A stretch of DNA of 52,026 nt from Heyndrickxia acidiproducens DSM 23148 (GCF_000374345.1 NZ_KB893995.1:1-52026), one strand, 5' to 3'. Shown: positions 1 through 8,079, numbered from the stretch's first letter. Numbers and translations are program-made. The notes: generated by a model not told the origin, from the letters alone.

Positions 1-121
1 AGGAAAATCCAAAATTCTTTGTAATACCGGCGTTTCGTAGATGTTTCAGTATTTTTAGTTCCTTGAATGTGCTTTTTATTTCATTTGGCAGTTGCTTATT
101 TAGGTCATTATTCGCTATCAT
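1..121 (-). mobile_element. 5' end of a transposase gene (probably IS4-type), cut by the window edge
   Basis: Reading leftwards from an ATG at 121, an open frame of 40 codons runs off the window. It encodes a start like MIANNDLNKQLPNEIKST followed by FKELKILKHLRNAG and a KNFGFS segment. This pattern (short polar N-terminus, LKHLRxAG, then FGFS) resembles the N-terminus of a family of Bacillus DDE transposases that I associate with IS4-like elements. Only the N-terminus is visible, so neither the catalytic DDE residues nor the family can be confirmed. The DNA between it and 180 contains an inverted repeat that may belong to the element's end. Confidence 0.6.
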
Positions 122-140
122 AATAGGAGGCACCTCTTCT

Positions 141-179
141 GTTTGGTAGTTTTTTCTCGTCAGTTAAACTATACCAAAC
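141..179. repeat. Inverted repeat at the presumed IS end
   Basis: GTTTGGTAGTTT (141-152) and AAACTATACCAAAC (166-179) are inverted copies with a 2-base bulge and a 13-base loop. It lies just upstream of the transposase start, where IS elements often carry terminal or read-through-blocking hairpins. Whether it is the terminal repeat cannot be decided without the other end. Confidence 0.5.
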
Positions 180-559
180 GTTGGGGTGCTTTTTCTTTTA
201 TGAAGCATTTGTCAAGGAACATATTCAGCTGTTCATTGGTCTACGCAGTGATTGGGGTAGACTATATTTTTACACTGCGAAAGTTGAGTGAGAAAGAATT
301 CAATGAAATCACAAATACAGAGGCGGAGTTAGTGGAAGCCTTTTCGGGCACATATGGAAATCATTCAATAGAAGACTTTGGCAGTGGTTCATATAACGGG
401 AGCTTAACGAGTATTATGTTTGATTATTGGCGGAGTTATCTTGCAGTTAAGAATATAGTGGAAATTCGTGCGCATCATGATGTAATGTCCGTTTTTGATG
501 AATACCATCAATGGGATAAAGCAGGCAGAAAAGTACCGCTGTCGGATTACTTTGGATAA
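143..559 (+). CDS. Hypothetical protein, possibly the 3' remnant of an IS-interrupted gene
   Basis: The open frame of 138 codons begins with TTG inside the inverted repeat flanking the transposase, so its first residues are unlikely to be native. I see no convincing ribosome binding site before the TTG or the internal ATG at codon 20. The second half (from about residue 45) looks like real protein: acidic, helical, with KLSEKEFNEITNTEAELVE and a C-terminus VPLSDYFG. I do not recognise a family. The most economical reading is a gene whose 5' end was replaced by IS DNA; a short intact gene starting at codon 20 is the alternative. Confidence 0.4.
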   Translation: MVVFSRQLNYTKRWGAFSFMKHLSRNIFSCSLVYAVIGVDYIFTLRKLSEKEFNEITNTEAELVEAFSGTYGNHSIEDFGSGSYNGSLTSIMFDYWRSYLAVKNIVEIRAHHDVMSVFDEYHQWDKAGRKVPLSDYFG

Positions 560-564
560 TTGGG

Positions 565-753
565 CTATTTCCTTTGTTTTCCTTTTTTGAACAAGAAATT
601 TGTAATTGTGCCAATTATAAGAGATAACATTATACTGATGATAAAGGTTTTAATGAGAACGGGGAACAGATTTCCGCTTGGAAAGATTTGGGCTATCATG
701 AATACAAACACTATACAGAAAGATATCACATAATCTTTTTTTCTCAATTTCAA
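565..753 (-). CDS. Possible small membrane protein with two transmembrane segments
   Basis: The frame can be extended upstream to 810, but that part contains a TATAAT-like hexamer and no ribosome binding site. A GGTGGTG sequence a few bases before the TTG at 753 makes that start more likely, giving 62 residues. The product begins with basic KLRKKDY, then has two hydrophobic stretches (roughly residues 8-24 and 31-51) and ends in a basic FKKGKQRK tail. This fits an inner-membrane miniprotein with both ends inside. No family recognised; it converges with the preceding gene, with 5 bases between them. Confidence 0.4.
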   Translation of the reverse strand: MKLRKKDYVISFCIVFVFMIAQIFPSGNLFPVLIKTFIISIMLSLIIGTITNFLFKKGKQRK

Positions 754-948
754 TAAAAACACCACCGTATTGTTTTGATTATAGGAAAGGGATTCAGGAA
801 CAACACCCAAAAATGTACATTATTCATTACATTGGTTATCCCATATAGACGGCATATTTCGAATATACCTTACATTGTTGATTTGCGAAACCCTTTTTTG
901 AATCAACCGTATATAATATAGCAACATATGTAAACAGGGGGAAGGCGA

Positions 949-2205
949 ATGGATCCAAAAACGCAGGAACTGGTGGAATTGGTAAAAAGAAAGTTTGGAT
1001 TAGAAGAATATTTTTTAAAAAGGTATGCGTTTTACCGTTCTGTTGATATTTATCAGGAAACGCAGTATGCATTGTCCATGGAGTGGTTTCCTTTTGGGGT
1101 GATTGAAGAGGATGAGGATCTTAATCCGGATGGTACTGCGGTTATTGAGATAGATGTGCAGAGCCGGAGAATAATGAGGGCCATTTTTGTCGGGGATAAA
1201 ACTTTTGCCCTGAACGGTATAGTCTTTAAAGATTTGAAAACAGATGACATGATCAGCTGGATTGAAAAAGAAACAGGGCTTGTTTTTGGGAAACAATTTT
1301 ATTTGTTCAGAGAGGAAGAAGGGGAACTGGAATTTAGAAGCGGAGTAAACGGAATGCCGACATTGCCCCCGGGGTTAATTGAAATCCAATATGATTCAGC
1401 AGGACGCCTTACCTTAATCTCCGTCAACGGTACATTTCCGCCTGAAGAAATAGAAGAGCATGGAAATATTGTGTTTTCGCAAAATGAAATGGAACGAATG
1501 GCAAAAAAGCAACTTAAGCCGATTATGGTCCCTTCGTTCGAGCAGGAATGTTATTTTACAATTTACGGGATAGAAGAAGTATATATTGGGGAGAACGGAC
1601 TTCTGCCGCCTCCGTCTGAACAGCCTGTAACCGCAGTGAATGAATTGCTTGAATGGAAAACGCCATTACGGTTGCCTTTCGAACGAACGGAATGGGACTT
1701 AGTAGATGAGGTCACAGCTGGTCAGGCCTATTCATACGAGCCAAGTCCTGATGCCTTGCCGATACTGCTTCAGGAAGAAAAGAAATGTATCCTGGCAGCC
1801 ACGGATTTTCTGCGCCAGCAATACCCGCAAGACTCAGAAAAATGGCTGCTGAAAACATTGTACAGGGCGAAAGGTTACATACATGCCGAGCTGGGCTTGA
1901 AACAGCAGGAAACTCAACCTGCAAGAAAACTGGTGCTCATTATCAATGCAAAAGACTTTCAAGTTATAAATTATGTTGATAATCAGCCATTGCTGGATGA
2001 GTTATTTTCCCGTTTCAAGGCTCCCGAACAGCCAGCCATTACTAAAGAAAAGGCTTTCGAAAAACTTTCCCCGTATTTAACAGTTGAGCCGGTGTATGTC
2101 TTTGATTCTTTAAGAAAGCAATATGTGCCATCCAAAAAGCTGGACTGTGCATATGGCGTTGATGCAGTGAACGGGAAAGTAATCTTATTGAATAATATGG
2201 AGTAA
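949..2205 (+). CDS. YcdB/YcdC-like protein of unknown function
   Basis: A 418-residue soluble acidic protein with a good ribosome binding site (GGGGGAAGG, 7 bases before ATG). No signal peptide or membrane segment is visible. It is built from alpha/beta stretches resembling the repeated domain of the YcdB/YcdC proteins of Bacillus: conserved-looking elements are YDSAGRLTLISVNG in the middle and a C-terminal LDCAYGVDAVNGKVILLNN, where the 'YGVDAxxGxV' turn is typical of that repeat. The biochemical role of the family is unknown to me. The gene stands alone, followed by about 280 bases without a clear gene. Confidence 0.75.
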   Translation: MDPKTQELVELVKRKFGLEEYFLKRYAFYRSVDIYQETQYALSMEWFPFGVIEEDEDLNPDGTAVIEIDVQSRRIMRAIFVGDKTFALNGIVFKDLKTDDMISWIEKETGLVFGKQFYLFREEEGELEFRSGVNGMPTLPPGLIEIQYDSAGRLTLISVNGTFPPEEIEEHGNIVFSQNEMERMAKKQLKPIMVPSFEQECYFTIYGIEEVYIGENGLLPPPSEQPVTAVNELLEWKTPLRLPFERTEWDLVDEVTAGQAYSYEPSPDALPILLQEEKKCILAATDFLRQQYPQDSEKWLLKTLYRAKGYIHAELGLKQQETQPARKLVLIINAKDFQVINYVDNQPLLDELFSRFKAPEQPAITKEKAFEKLSPYLTVEPVYVFDSLRKQYVPSKKLDCAYGVDAVNGKVILLNNME

Positions 2206-2488
2206 TCACGCAACTTTTGTTTGGTTATCAAATATGGTTAGCACAGGGCTCAAAGCATAGTCACTAATGATGCTTTCTGTAACACTTGCAGAAGCCGTGG
2301 AGGAAAATGATGAAACGTATGCCGTTTGAAAGGCCAACTGACCATTGTGATGCTCATTATGGGCGCAATTAATTATCGTTAATGTTTGAATGTAACCAAA
2401 AAGAGCATCCGGTTTTTCGGGCTTTCGCTGAAATAGCAGAATGAGGCGGGTATATATTTCTCCTGGCAGACAAACAACGACAGAAAAA
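2206..2488. other. Intergenic stretch without a supportable gene
   Basis: A minus-strand frame of 138 codons covers 2206-2622, but it overlaps sspH in another frame, has no ribosome binding site and crosses the sspH terminator. I see no conserved protein signature, RNA element or repeat in this stretch. Confidence 0.5.
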
Positions 2489-2521
2489 TCAAAACAGCCA
2501 AGAAGTTCTTGGCTGTTTTGA
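2489..2521. terminator. Perfect inverted repeat, terminator of sspH
   Basis: Sixteen bases on each side of G2505 are perfectly complementary, with A/T-rich outer ends (TCAAAACAGCC and GGCTGTTTTGA). It begins 12 bases past the sspH stop on the minus strand and could stop transcription from either side. Confidence 0.8.
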
Positions 2522-2533
2522 CGCACCTTTAAC

Positions 2534-2713
2534 TTAAGATTCTTCCAATTCATGGATTTCAACGATAGTCCGTTCTTCCAAGGGTTCCATTGCGTGAACG
2601 GTTGCTGTTTTTCCGTCTTCATTTAATTTGTCAATCCAAACGGAAGTTCCGTTGTATTTTACATGAATTTCTGCAGAAGAAGATAAAATTTGTTTTAACC
2701 TATTTTGCTCCAT
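2534..2713 (-). CDS. sspH: H-type small acid-soluble spore protein
   Basis: A 59-residue protein starting MEQNRLKQILSSSAEIHVKY, followed by NGTSVWIDKLNEDGKTATVH and the end VEIHELEES. The pattern (N-terminal helix with 'QIL-S--EI-V-YNG--VWI', then a short beta domain) is that of the SspH family of minor SASPs, found only in forespore-made spore cores. The start is set by AAGGGGG 7 bases upstream of the ATG. Its precise role in the spore is unknown in the family; by analogy it is made under sigma-G control. It is followed by a perfect terminator hairpin, so it is probably monocistronic. Confidence 0.85.
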   Translation of the reverse strand: MEQNRLKQILSSSAEIHVKYNGTSVWIDKLNEDGKTATVHAMEPLEERTIVEIHELEES

Positions 2714-2803
2714 TTTAAAACCCCCTTGGCTCGGCTGCCATTATGATTCTTCCGGTGTAATTCGTTCTGTTAAGCGCCGTTGGTATTGTTGCAACTTGAT
2801 TAT

Positions 2804-2965
2804 TTATTTGGAATTTTTCTTTATGGCTTTATTGAGTTTTTCAATGTTGTTTAATCCCTTGTCATTATATGCATGATCACTATTTAGAGGGTCTGTAATG
2901 GGTGAATGGTCCAGGCGAACAGCTGCCCTGGTATTTCCATCTTGATTGTTTGTTGTGTTTGCCAT
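2804..2965 (-). CDS. Small hydrophilic protein, 53 residues, possibly spore-associated
   Basis: The frame is open upstream to 3007, but the ATG at 2965 has an excellent ribosome binding site (AAGGAGG, 7 bases before) and is the likely start. The product starts MANTTNNQDGNTRAAVRLDH and contains SPITDPLNSDHAYNDKGLNN before a basic KLNKAIKKNSK tail. It is highly polar and without cysteine or hydrophobic core, as minor spore proteins are, but I do not recognise a named family. It lies next to sspH and another tiny polar gene, which supports a spore or stress role by context only. Confidence 0.6.
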   Translation of the reverse strand: MANTTNNQDGNTRAAVRLDHSPITDPLNSDHAYNDKGLNNIEKLNKAIKKNSK

Positions 2966-3147
2966 ATTTTCCTCCTTACATTTAATCGCTGGAGAGCAGG
3001 AATTCAAACATTACTTTTTGCGTTTTGTTGAAGAAAAATACAAAAAATAATAATTAATAATCGTCTAACAAGCAGGGATCATCATTTACCAGCTTTGATC
3101 ATTACTGTAGTAAAGAGAAAAAATAAGTGAAGGATAGCCTCGTTGCA

Positions 3148-3175
3148 AAAAGAACGCCACTGATTGGCGTCCAAC
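3148..3175 (-). terminator. Terminator downstream of the 54-residue gene
   Basis: ACGCCA (3154-3159) pairs with TGGCGT (3165-3170); read on the minus strand the hairpin is followed by TTCTTTTTG. Confidence 0.7.
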
Positions 3176-3185
3176 GGTTTCAACA

Positions 3186-3350
3186 TTAACTTTGGGTATT
3201 GTTTTGGTCATTATCGGTCACTTTGTTGATGGCATTTTGGATGGTTTCACCGATACTATCCATTACACCTTCTTGATTTTCATTCCCTGCCTCGTTATCA
3301 AGCTGATCGTTGTACGAGTAAGTATTTGATTTATAACCTCTGTCATTCAT
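3186..3350 (-). CDS. Small polar protein, 54 residues, unknown
   Basis: Starts MNDRGYKSNTYSYNDQLDNE and contains an amphipathic segment VMDSIGETIQNAINKVTDN before NNTQS. GGAGGTGG lies directly upstream of the ATG and a terminator follows, so it is a complete transcription unit. Asn/Asp/Gln-rich with no cysteine, like coat- or core-associated minor spore proteins, yet no family is recognised. Confidence 0.6.
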   Translation of the reverse strand: MNDRGYKSNTYSYNDQLDNEAGNENQEGVMDSIGETIQNAINKVTDNDQNNTQS

Positions 3351-3457
3351 TTTACCACCTCCAAAGTATAGGATGTGTAAAAGATGCTGAAATTATCCGG
3401 AAAGCAAAATGTTTATTTGCCTTTTTATAACAATTTCCCCAAACTGGAGTGAGTTGC

Positions 3458-3673
3458 ATGATGAAAATCTTACAGTACTTCTTTGCGCTTATTATAATTG
3501 CGATGCTAACATACGAATTAATCGCTCAAAAGGAAGTGTTCTACCAATATAAGGAAATTTCTTTTGGAGCCATGTTTCTGTGCATGGGTATATCCTATTT
3601 CCAAGAAAAAAAGAAAATACTTGGTGCTTTGATAACGGCTTTATCTTTATTGGTTTTGTTCTTTGCAATTTAG
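3458..3673 (+). CDS. Small membrane protein, DUF3953/YczI-like
   Basis: A frame opens at a GTG at 3449, but TGGAG at 3445-3449 sits 8 bases before the ATG at 3458, which I take as the start (71 residues). Three hydrophobic segments are visible: residues about 6-20, 33-47 and 53-70, with 'YFQEKKK' between the last two. Length and pattern resemble the YczI family (DUF3953) of Bacillus membrane proteins of unknown function; this comes from memory of the family and is moderate evidence. The gene converges on the following DUF3900-like gene. Confidence 0.6.
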   Translation: MMKILQYFFALIIIAMLTYELIAQKEVFYQYKEISFGAMFLCMGISYFQEKKKILGALITALSLLVLFFAI

Positions 3674-3698
3674 AGCGCGTTTTAGTTTGAAGTACCGG

Positions 3699-4784
3699 TC
3701 ATTTTAACACTTTTTTCCCAACCCGCTCCAGTACCTTCTCCAACTCATCCGGTTGCAGGAACTCAATTGGCGAGAATTCTTTCTCAAAGAGGATGGAATC
3801 AGATTCAATCACGGTCACATAGCGGCCGCCAATCTTGGCAATATGCACGGCTTCGCCGAAATCGGAAAGCAGGGCACGCAGCGAAATATGGTCCAGTTTC
3901 ATCTCCAAATCTGCTTCGGGGGCATTTTCCACAATCTGTGCCGTTGCTTCCATCACCTGTTCTGTTGTCAGCCTTTCCTGGATTTCCCGTTTCGGGCTTG
4001 CTTCCCAGATTTCCATTTCCTTTTCAAATTCCAAAAACTCGGTGCTGTCTTCTTCAAGCACTTCATGGAAATGTTCTTCCACCATCGTTTTTACCTGCGA
4101 CTTCATGATTTGCGGCATCGATTCACCGTATTCGACGTATTTTAAAAACTCTTCGAAATAGTGGGCGTGGGAAGCCTGGTGGATTTTCAGCTGTGACTCT
4201 TCAATCATCCCTTCTTCAGGCATATAAGGATATTGGATCGATTTCATGCCTTTCGTCGTAATCGCCATTTCAACTTTCCGCAACAGCGTGGCTTCATCCG
4301 TAATGGTTGCCACTTTCGGTTCAAAGTCACATTTCATGATGAAAATAAACGGCTCATCGAAGTATTTCCTCAATTTTGCTGAAGCAATGAGGAAGGCGCC
4401 GCCCCTGACCGCGTTGGTGTCGAGATAGATAGCCAAAAATGCTTCGCTTGTCTTTTGAAAAGCTTCTTTTGAATCCGCCTGGCGTGCGCGGCTGAAAAGG
4501 TTGAAATTCGGATTTGAGTCAAGTCCGTAGCCCGGCTCGACAATGAAACGGCCAATTTTAGTGGGGACTTGTTCCGATTTTGGGTGGATGTCCACTTTTC
4601 GTTTCGTAATTTTTTCAAGTTCGCCGTCGAGAAAGTCTTTAACATTGCTAAGCTCGTATTCTTCCTGATCTAACGTTTGAAAATGCTTATATGTTTTTCT
4701 CGCCTGTTCACCTTGTCCTTCTACCTGGATGACGTAGAAGGAGAGATAGTTGATTACAAAGTCCATTATGTTCACCTGGTTCAT
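3699..4784 (-). CDS. DUF3900-like cytoplasmic protein
   Basis: A 361-residue acidic soluble protein. It starts MNQVNIMDFVINYLSFYVIQ and has a central segment with FLAIYLDTNAVRGGAFLIAS and FIFIMKCDFEPKVATI, followed by a charged helical region (residues about 200-290) and a C-terminal alpha/beta part with HIAKIGGRYVTVIESDSIL. Size and layout match what I remember of the Bacillus DUF3900 proteins. No catalytic motif is evident and the function is unknown. The central part has a flavour of nucleoid-associated NdpA/YejK-type proteins, which I cannot substantiate. Confidence 0.65.
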   Translation of the reverse strand: MNQVNIMDFVINYLSFYVIQVEGQGEQARKTYKHFQTLDQEEYELSNVKDFLDGELEKITKRKVDIHPKSEQVPTKIGRFIVEPGYGLDSNPNFNLFSRARQADSKEAFQKTSEAFLAIYLDTNAVRGGAFLIASAKLRKYFDEPFIFIMKCDFEPKVATITDEATLLRKVEMAITTKGMKSIQYPYMPEEGMIEESQLKIHQASHAHYFEEFLKYVEYGESMPQIMKSQVKTMVEEHFHEVLEEDSTEFLEFEKEMEIWEASPKREIQERLTTEQVMEATAQIVENAPEADLEMKLDHISLRALLSDFGEAVHIAKIGGRYVTVIESDSILFEKEFSPIEFLQPDELEKVLERVGKKVLK

Positions 4785-4933
4785 TCAATTTTTCACTGTC
4801 GTCTATTTTACTGGAAAAATTGATTTTGGACAAACCGGGAAAATTTCTCTTTGGCCGTGCTTTTCTGGATTTCAAGCCAGTTCTGTTTTAAAATGAAGAA
4901 ACAGATTATGGTTCACCGGAAAGGGGCCGGGTT

Positions 4934-5749
4934 TTGCAAACTGTCATTCATCTTTTGCTGCTTAGTTTAATAGAACTATTTAATTTGCTCGGGGTTCTGC
5001 TTGCCGTCGGTTTTGTGCTCGGGTTTTTAGAAAAATGGTCGACACAGTTTTTGCTCCGGGCTTTCGGCTGGAAGGGGATTGCAGCGACGGCATGGCTCGG
5101 TACGCCGGTTCATGAATTGAGCCATGTGCTTATGTGCATTGTATTCGGCCACCGCATAACAGAGATCAAATGGCTGCAGCTGTATAGCGGGGACGGGGTG
5201 CTTGGCTATGTGAGCCATGAGTATAACCCGGGCAGCTTGTACCAGCGGATCGGAAACTTTTTTATCGGGACAGCGCCAGTCATCCTGGGTATCCTTACGC
5301 TTGTTGCCGGGATGTATGTTTTATTGCCTGATACATACGCGCCGTTTATGGATACGGTCCATATGCAGATTCAAACTGGTGCCGCCCAGAAACATATTCT
5401 CATTTTACTGGGCAGTTCATTCAGTGCGCTGGCTGCGAACCTGTTTACCATCGATAACTTCGTGAATCCCCGTTTTTGGATTTATGTTCTGCTTGCCATC
5501 TGTATTTCTTCCCATATTGCCTTAAGCACGGCGGACTTAAAAGGGGCGTATAGCGGCTGCCTGTCGATTTTTGGGCTGCTGGTTTTTCTGAATGTGATGG
5601 CTGTTTTATTCGGTTTTAATATCAGTGAGCTGATCGCGAAATTAGCCGGGTACAATTTTTATATTCTGGCTTTTTCAAGTATCGCGATTTTTTTCTCGCT
5701 GGTGACCCTGCTGATCGGTTATACAGCTGCAAAATTAAAAAGATATTGA
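4934..5749 (+). CDS. Polytopic membrane protein with an HExxH motif (M50-like)
   Basis: A 271-residue membrane protein starting with TTG after AAGGGGCC. I count about six to seven hydrophobic segments. The motif VHELSHVLMCIVFGH (residues about 59-73) places an HExxH zinc-binding signature at the start of a hydrophobic helix followed by 'xxFGH', as in site-2-protease/M50B-type intramembrane metallopeptidases. A segment EYNPGSLYQRIGNFFIGTAP follows; the usual second aspartate motif (LDG/NPDG) is not clear, so protease activity is uncertain. No regulator or substrate gene is adjacent: the upstream gene is divergent and the downstream gene convergent. Confidence 0.65.
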   Translation: MQTVIHLLLLSLIELFNLLGVLLAVGFVLGFLEKWSTQFLLRAFGWKGIAATAWLGTPVHELSHVLMCIVFGHRITEIKWLQLYSGDGVLGYVSHEYNPGSLYQRIGNFFIGTAPVILGILTLVAGMYVLLPDTYAPFMDTVHMQIQTGAAQKHILILLGSSFSALAANLFTIDNFVNPRFWIYVLLAICISSHIALSTADLKGAYSGCLSIFGLLVFLNVMAVLFGFNISELIAKLAGYNFYILAFSSIAIFFSLVTLLIGYTAAKLKRY

Positions 5750-5924
5750 TGTTATATAAAATGAACTTAAGTTTTTACATCAAGACCTGGCATCACTTTT
5801 CATTGCTACTACTTTTTACAGTTGATGACAGAGTAGCAGTGTTCTGTTCATGTTTCATGTTATATTATAATTATATTATGTAAACTAAATTGATTTCATG
5901 TGAAAATATATAGGATCAGAAAAC

Positions 5925-5949
5925 AAGCGCGGATACCGAAACCGCGCTT
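5925..5949 (-). terminator. Terminator of the DHA2-type MFS gene
   Basis: AAGCGCGG (5925-5932) and CCGCGCTT (5942-5949) form an 8-bp stem; on the minus strand it is followed by GTTTTCT. It begins just past the stop codon at 5956. Confidence 0.75.
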
Positions 5950-5955
5950 ATTTTG

Positions 5956-7308
5956 TCAAAATGCCCTTGATCTTACAGGTTTTAAACTGATCAAAACTGA
6001 AATCACGCCGGTTGCGATTAATACAGCCCCCAGAAAAATAAATCGCCCGGATGTGATCCCGTCTGCAAAAACAATTCCGAGAACAACCGATGATAGGATA
6101 GATCCTAAATAGCGGCAGGTTTGAAAAAGCCCTGAACTTGTACCCACCATATTTTCCGGCGTTTCATCGAGCATTGCAACCTGGAGGGCCACATTGCCGA
6201 TCCCGTACCCGATTCCAAGAAGAAAGAGAATCAGTCCCATTAACCAAATGGGCGCGTTCAAGAAAAATAAGGCCATGAGCAGGGCGCCTGCCGTCATTGC
6301 CGCAGCGCCAATCCGAATCGGTTTTGCCGTGCCAACACGATCCACCCATTTACCTGATGCCAGCGAGACAATAATACTCGCGCCCGACATAAACAGCATC
6401 ATCAGGCCGCTTGTATGCACACTGAAATGAAGCCCGTCCTGGAAAAAGCTCGGCAAGCCGAAAAACAGGCAGTAATTAAATAGGTTCAGCACAATAAACT
6501 GTACATAAACAATTGTCAAGGATCGGTGCTGTTTCAAAAACCGGACATCAATAAACGGCGCTTCTTTATGCCATTCAAACCATACAAAAGCGATCAACAG
6601 TAAGAAGCCCAAGATGCCCGCCCGTAAATGGACAGCCGTTTCCAGTGAGAGCAGGAAGTAAAGCAGCATTACAAGACCTGCTGCAAACAAGAAGATCCCG
6701 GTCCAGTCCAATTGCTGCACCACCGTTTTAAAAGAGGTATCTTTCTTGGCAGGATCTTTCGGAATCATAAACCAACCCAGTAAAAAGCTAATGATAATAA
6801 AAGGAAAATTCACAACGAAAATGGACGGCCAATCGCCGATTCCGATCAGAAGGCCGCCGACTGTCGGGCCGAGTGCTGTCATGGCGGATGCAAAAATAGA
6901 CAACACCGCAAGTGCTTGGGCCTGGTTTTCATGGATATGGTTCCGAATCAGCGCGACGCCGGATGGATAGATGGCGCTGCTGCCGATTGACTGGAAGAGG
7001 CGCATGACCAGCAGCACAGAAAATGCCGGGGCGAGCGGGGCACCGATTGCCGACACGGCCACAAGCACAAGCCCGGCCAGAAACATTTTCTTGCGCCCGA
7101 TTAAGTCGCCGATTTTTCCTGTCACAGGCTGGGCAACCGCACTTGCCAAATAAAAGGAAGAAATCAGCCACGAAACGGTTGAAAAACTGAGATGGAAATC
7201 TTTTTGAATGCTGTGCAGCGCCAGCGAGATCATTGATGAATTCAGCGGGTTCAGCATTGTGCCTGATGCAATCGCGGTTAAAAATATAGTTCTTTTTGAT
7301 ACAGCCAT
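5956..7308 (-). CDS. MFS drug exporter of the DHA2 type
   Basis: A 450-residue transporter with a dozen or more hydrophobic helices. Motif A between helices 2 and 3 is GKIGDLIGRKK, and helix 5 carries the antiporter motif C region ALGPTVGGLLIGIGDWPSIF. Both point to a proton-coupled drug exporter of the DHA2 group. The N-terminus has MLNPLNSSMISLALHSIQKD, equivalent to the first-helix 'D/N-x-T-I-V-N-V-A-L-P' region. The gene is monocistronic and ends with its own terminator. The 340-base upstream region is shared with the divergent HesB-like gene; no TetR or MarR regulator is adjacent. The substrate cannot be inferred. Confidence 0.85.
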   Translation of the reverse strand: MAVSKRTIFLTAIASGTMLNPLNSSMISLALHSIQKDFHLSFSTVSWLISSFYLASAVAQPVTGKIGDLIGRKKMFLAGLVLVAVSAIGAPLAPAFSVLLVMRLFQSIGSSAIYPSGVALIRNHIHENQAQALAVLSIFASAMTALGPTVGGLLIGIGDWPSIFVVNFPFIIISFLLGWFMIPKDPAKKDTSFKTVVQQLDWTGIFLFAAGLVMLLYFLLSLETAVHLRAGILGFLLLIAFVWFEWHKEAPFIDVRFLKQHRSLTIVYVQFIVLNLFNYCLFFGLPSFFQDGLHFSVHTSGLMMLFMSGASIIVSLASGKWVDRVGTAKPIRIGAAAMTAGALLMALFFLNAPIWLMGLILFLLGIGYGIGNVALQVAMLDETPENMVGTSSGLFQTCRYLGSILSSVVLGIVFADGITSGRFIFLGAVLIATGVISVLISLKPVRSRAF

Positions 7309-7504
7309 GGTTTCTTACCTCACTTATGATCTGCGTTTTTTAAAGTGTCTGAAGCAAAGGATAGGCGGCGCATTATATTCATTATCCTTTCTGAAAGCCG
7401 TCCGTTCCATTCTGTAACTGAAAACAGTTGTATTATAGTCTAAAATATTTCGAGTATGCAAATTTTAAGTAACTGAAATAAAAAACGGATGCCGGAAATT
7501 TTGC

Positions 7505-7533
7505 GATTTGCCGTTTTTCTGGCATAATAATAA
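7505..7533 (+). promoter_or_regulatory. Candidate promoter for the HesB-like gene
   Basis: TTGCGA followed after 18 bases by TAATAA. The spacing is acceptable but the -10 is imperfect. It would give a transcript with a leader of about 110 bases. Confidence 0.35.
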
Positions 7534-7546
7534 AAGTACAAATTAA

Positions 7547-7648
7547 TCCCGACATAACGGGCAGTATGACTCCCACTCAAAAAGGTTAGGCGGGGTTCAA
7601 GAAAACCCCGCTGATGAAAGATTCACTTTATAGAATAGAGGTTGGAAG
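7547..7648 (+). other. Structured leader of unknown class upstream of the HesB-like gene
   Basis: The 7309-7648 region holds no gene. Its right part is rich in potential stems: CCCG/CGGG around 7548-7562, GGG/CCC around 7560-7573, and a perfect 8-bp GCGGGGTT (7590-7597)/AACCCCGC (7604-7611) hairpin with a CAAGAA loop. No T-run follows, so it is not a terminator. I could not match it to a riboswitch class I know. Confidence 0.4.
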
Positions 7649-7963
7649 ATGAAGGTAAAAATCAATCGAAATGCAGCAAAAGTCTTAAAAAGCAGGCTGA
7701 ATTCGGATGAAGCGGAAGGAAAGATGATCCGTGTCTATATTACCAATATGCACGGTGATCATGCCCATTACGGCATCGAATTTGATACGCCAAAGGAACA
7801 CGATGAAATTGTAAAAACAGACAAGGGCATCGACATTCTTTTGGATTCCAGGGAAGCATATCTGGACGGCATCTGGATCCAGTACTATTACGTTCCGGAA
7901 GAAGGATTCGTGATCACCAATCCTTCGAAAGGACACGGGCACGATCATCACCATCATGGATGA
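7649..7963 (+). CDS. HesB/IscA-fold protein without cysteines, with a His-rich tail
   Basis: A 104-residue protein with the overall pattern of the HesB/YneR branch of the Fe-S biosynthesis fold: MKVKINRNAAKVLKSRL at the start, IRVYITNMHGDHAHYGIEFD in the middle and 'WIQYYYVPEEGFVITNP' near the end. The three cysteines that bind iron or clusters in true IscA proteins are absent; there is no cysteine at all. It ends in GHGHDHHHHG, a likely metal-binding tail, and carries further histidines in HGDHAHY. A metal-binding or metal-buffering role is a reasonable inference, not shown. AGAGGTTGG lies before the ATG. It is followed by the bmr promoter. Confidence 0.7.
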   Translation: MKVKINRNAAKVLKSRLNSDEAEGKMIRVYITNMHGDHAHYGIEFDTPKEHDEIVKTDKGIDILLDSREAYLDGIWIQYYYVPEEGFVITNPSKGHGHDHHHHG

Positions 7964-8010
7964 TAAAGGATTTAAAAAATGAGAAAGATGGAAAATTTTT
8001 CAAAAGTAAA

Positions 8011-8039
8011 TTGACAATCACCAGCAGACGTGCTAAAAT
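8011..8039 (+). promoter_or_regulatory. Sigma-A promoter of the bmr leader/operon
   Basis: TTGACA (8011-8016), a 17-base spacer and TAAAAT (8034-8039) form a near-consensus promoter. Transcription would start near 8046, giving a leader of about 340 bases before bmrC. Confidence 0.85.
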
Positions 8040-8079
8040 ATGGCTATTCAAAAACTGTTGCAAAAGGAGGTTGCGTGTC

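Noticed and set aside
2206..2622. 138-codon minus-strand frame beside the YcdB/YcdC-like gene
   Set aside because: Overlaps sspH in a different frame, crosses a perfect terminator and lacks a binding site.
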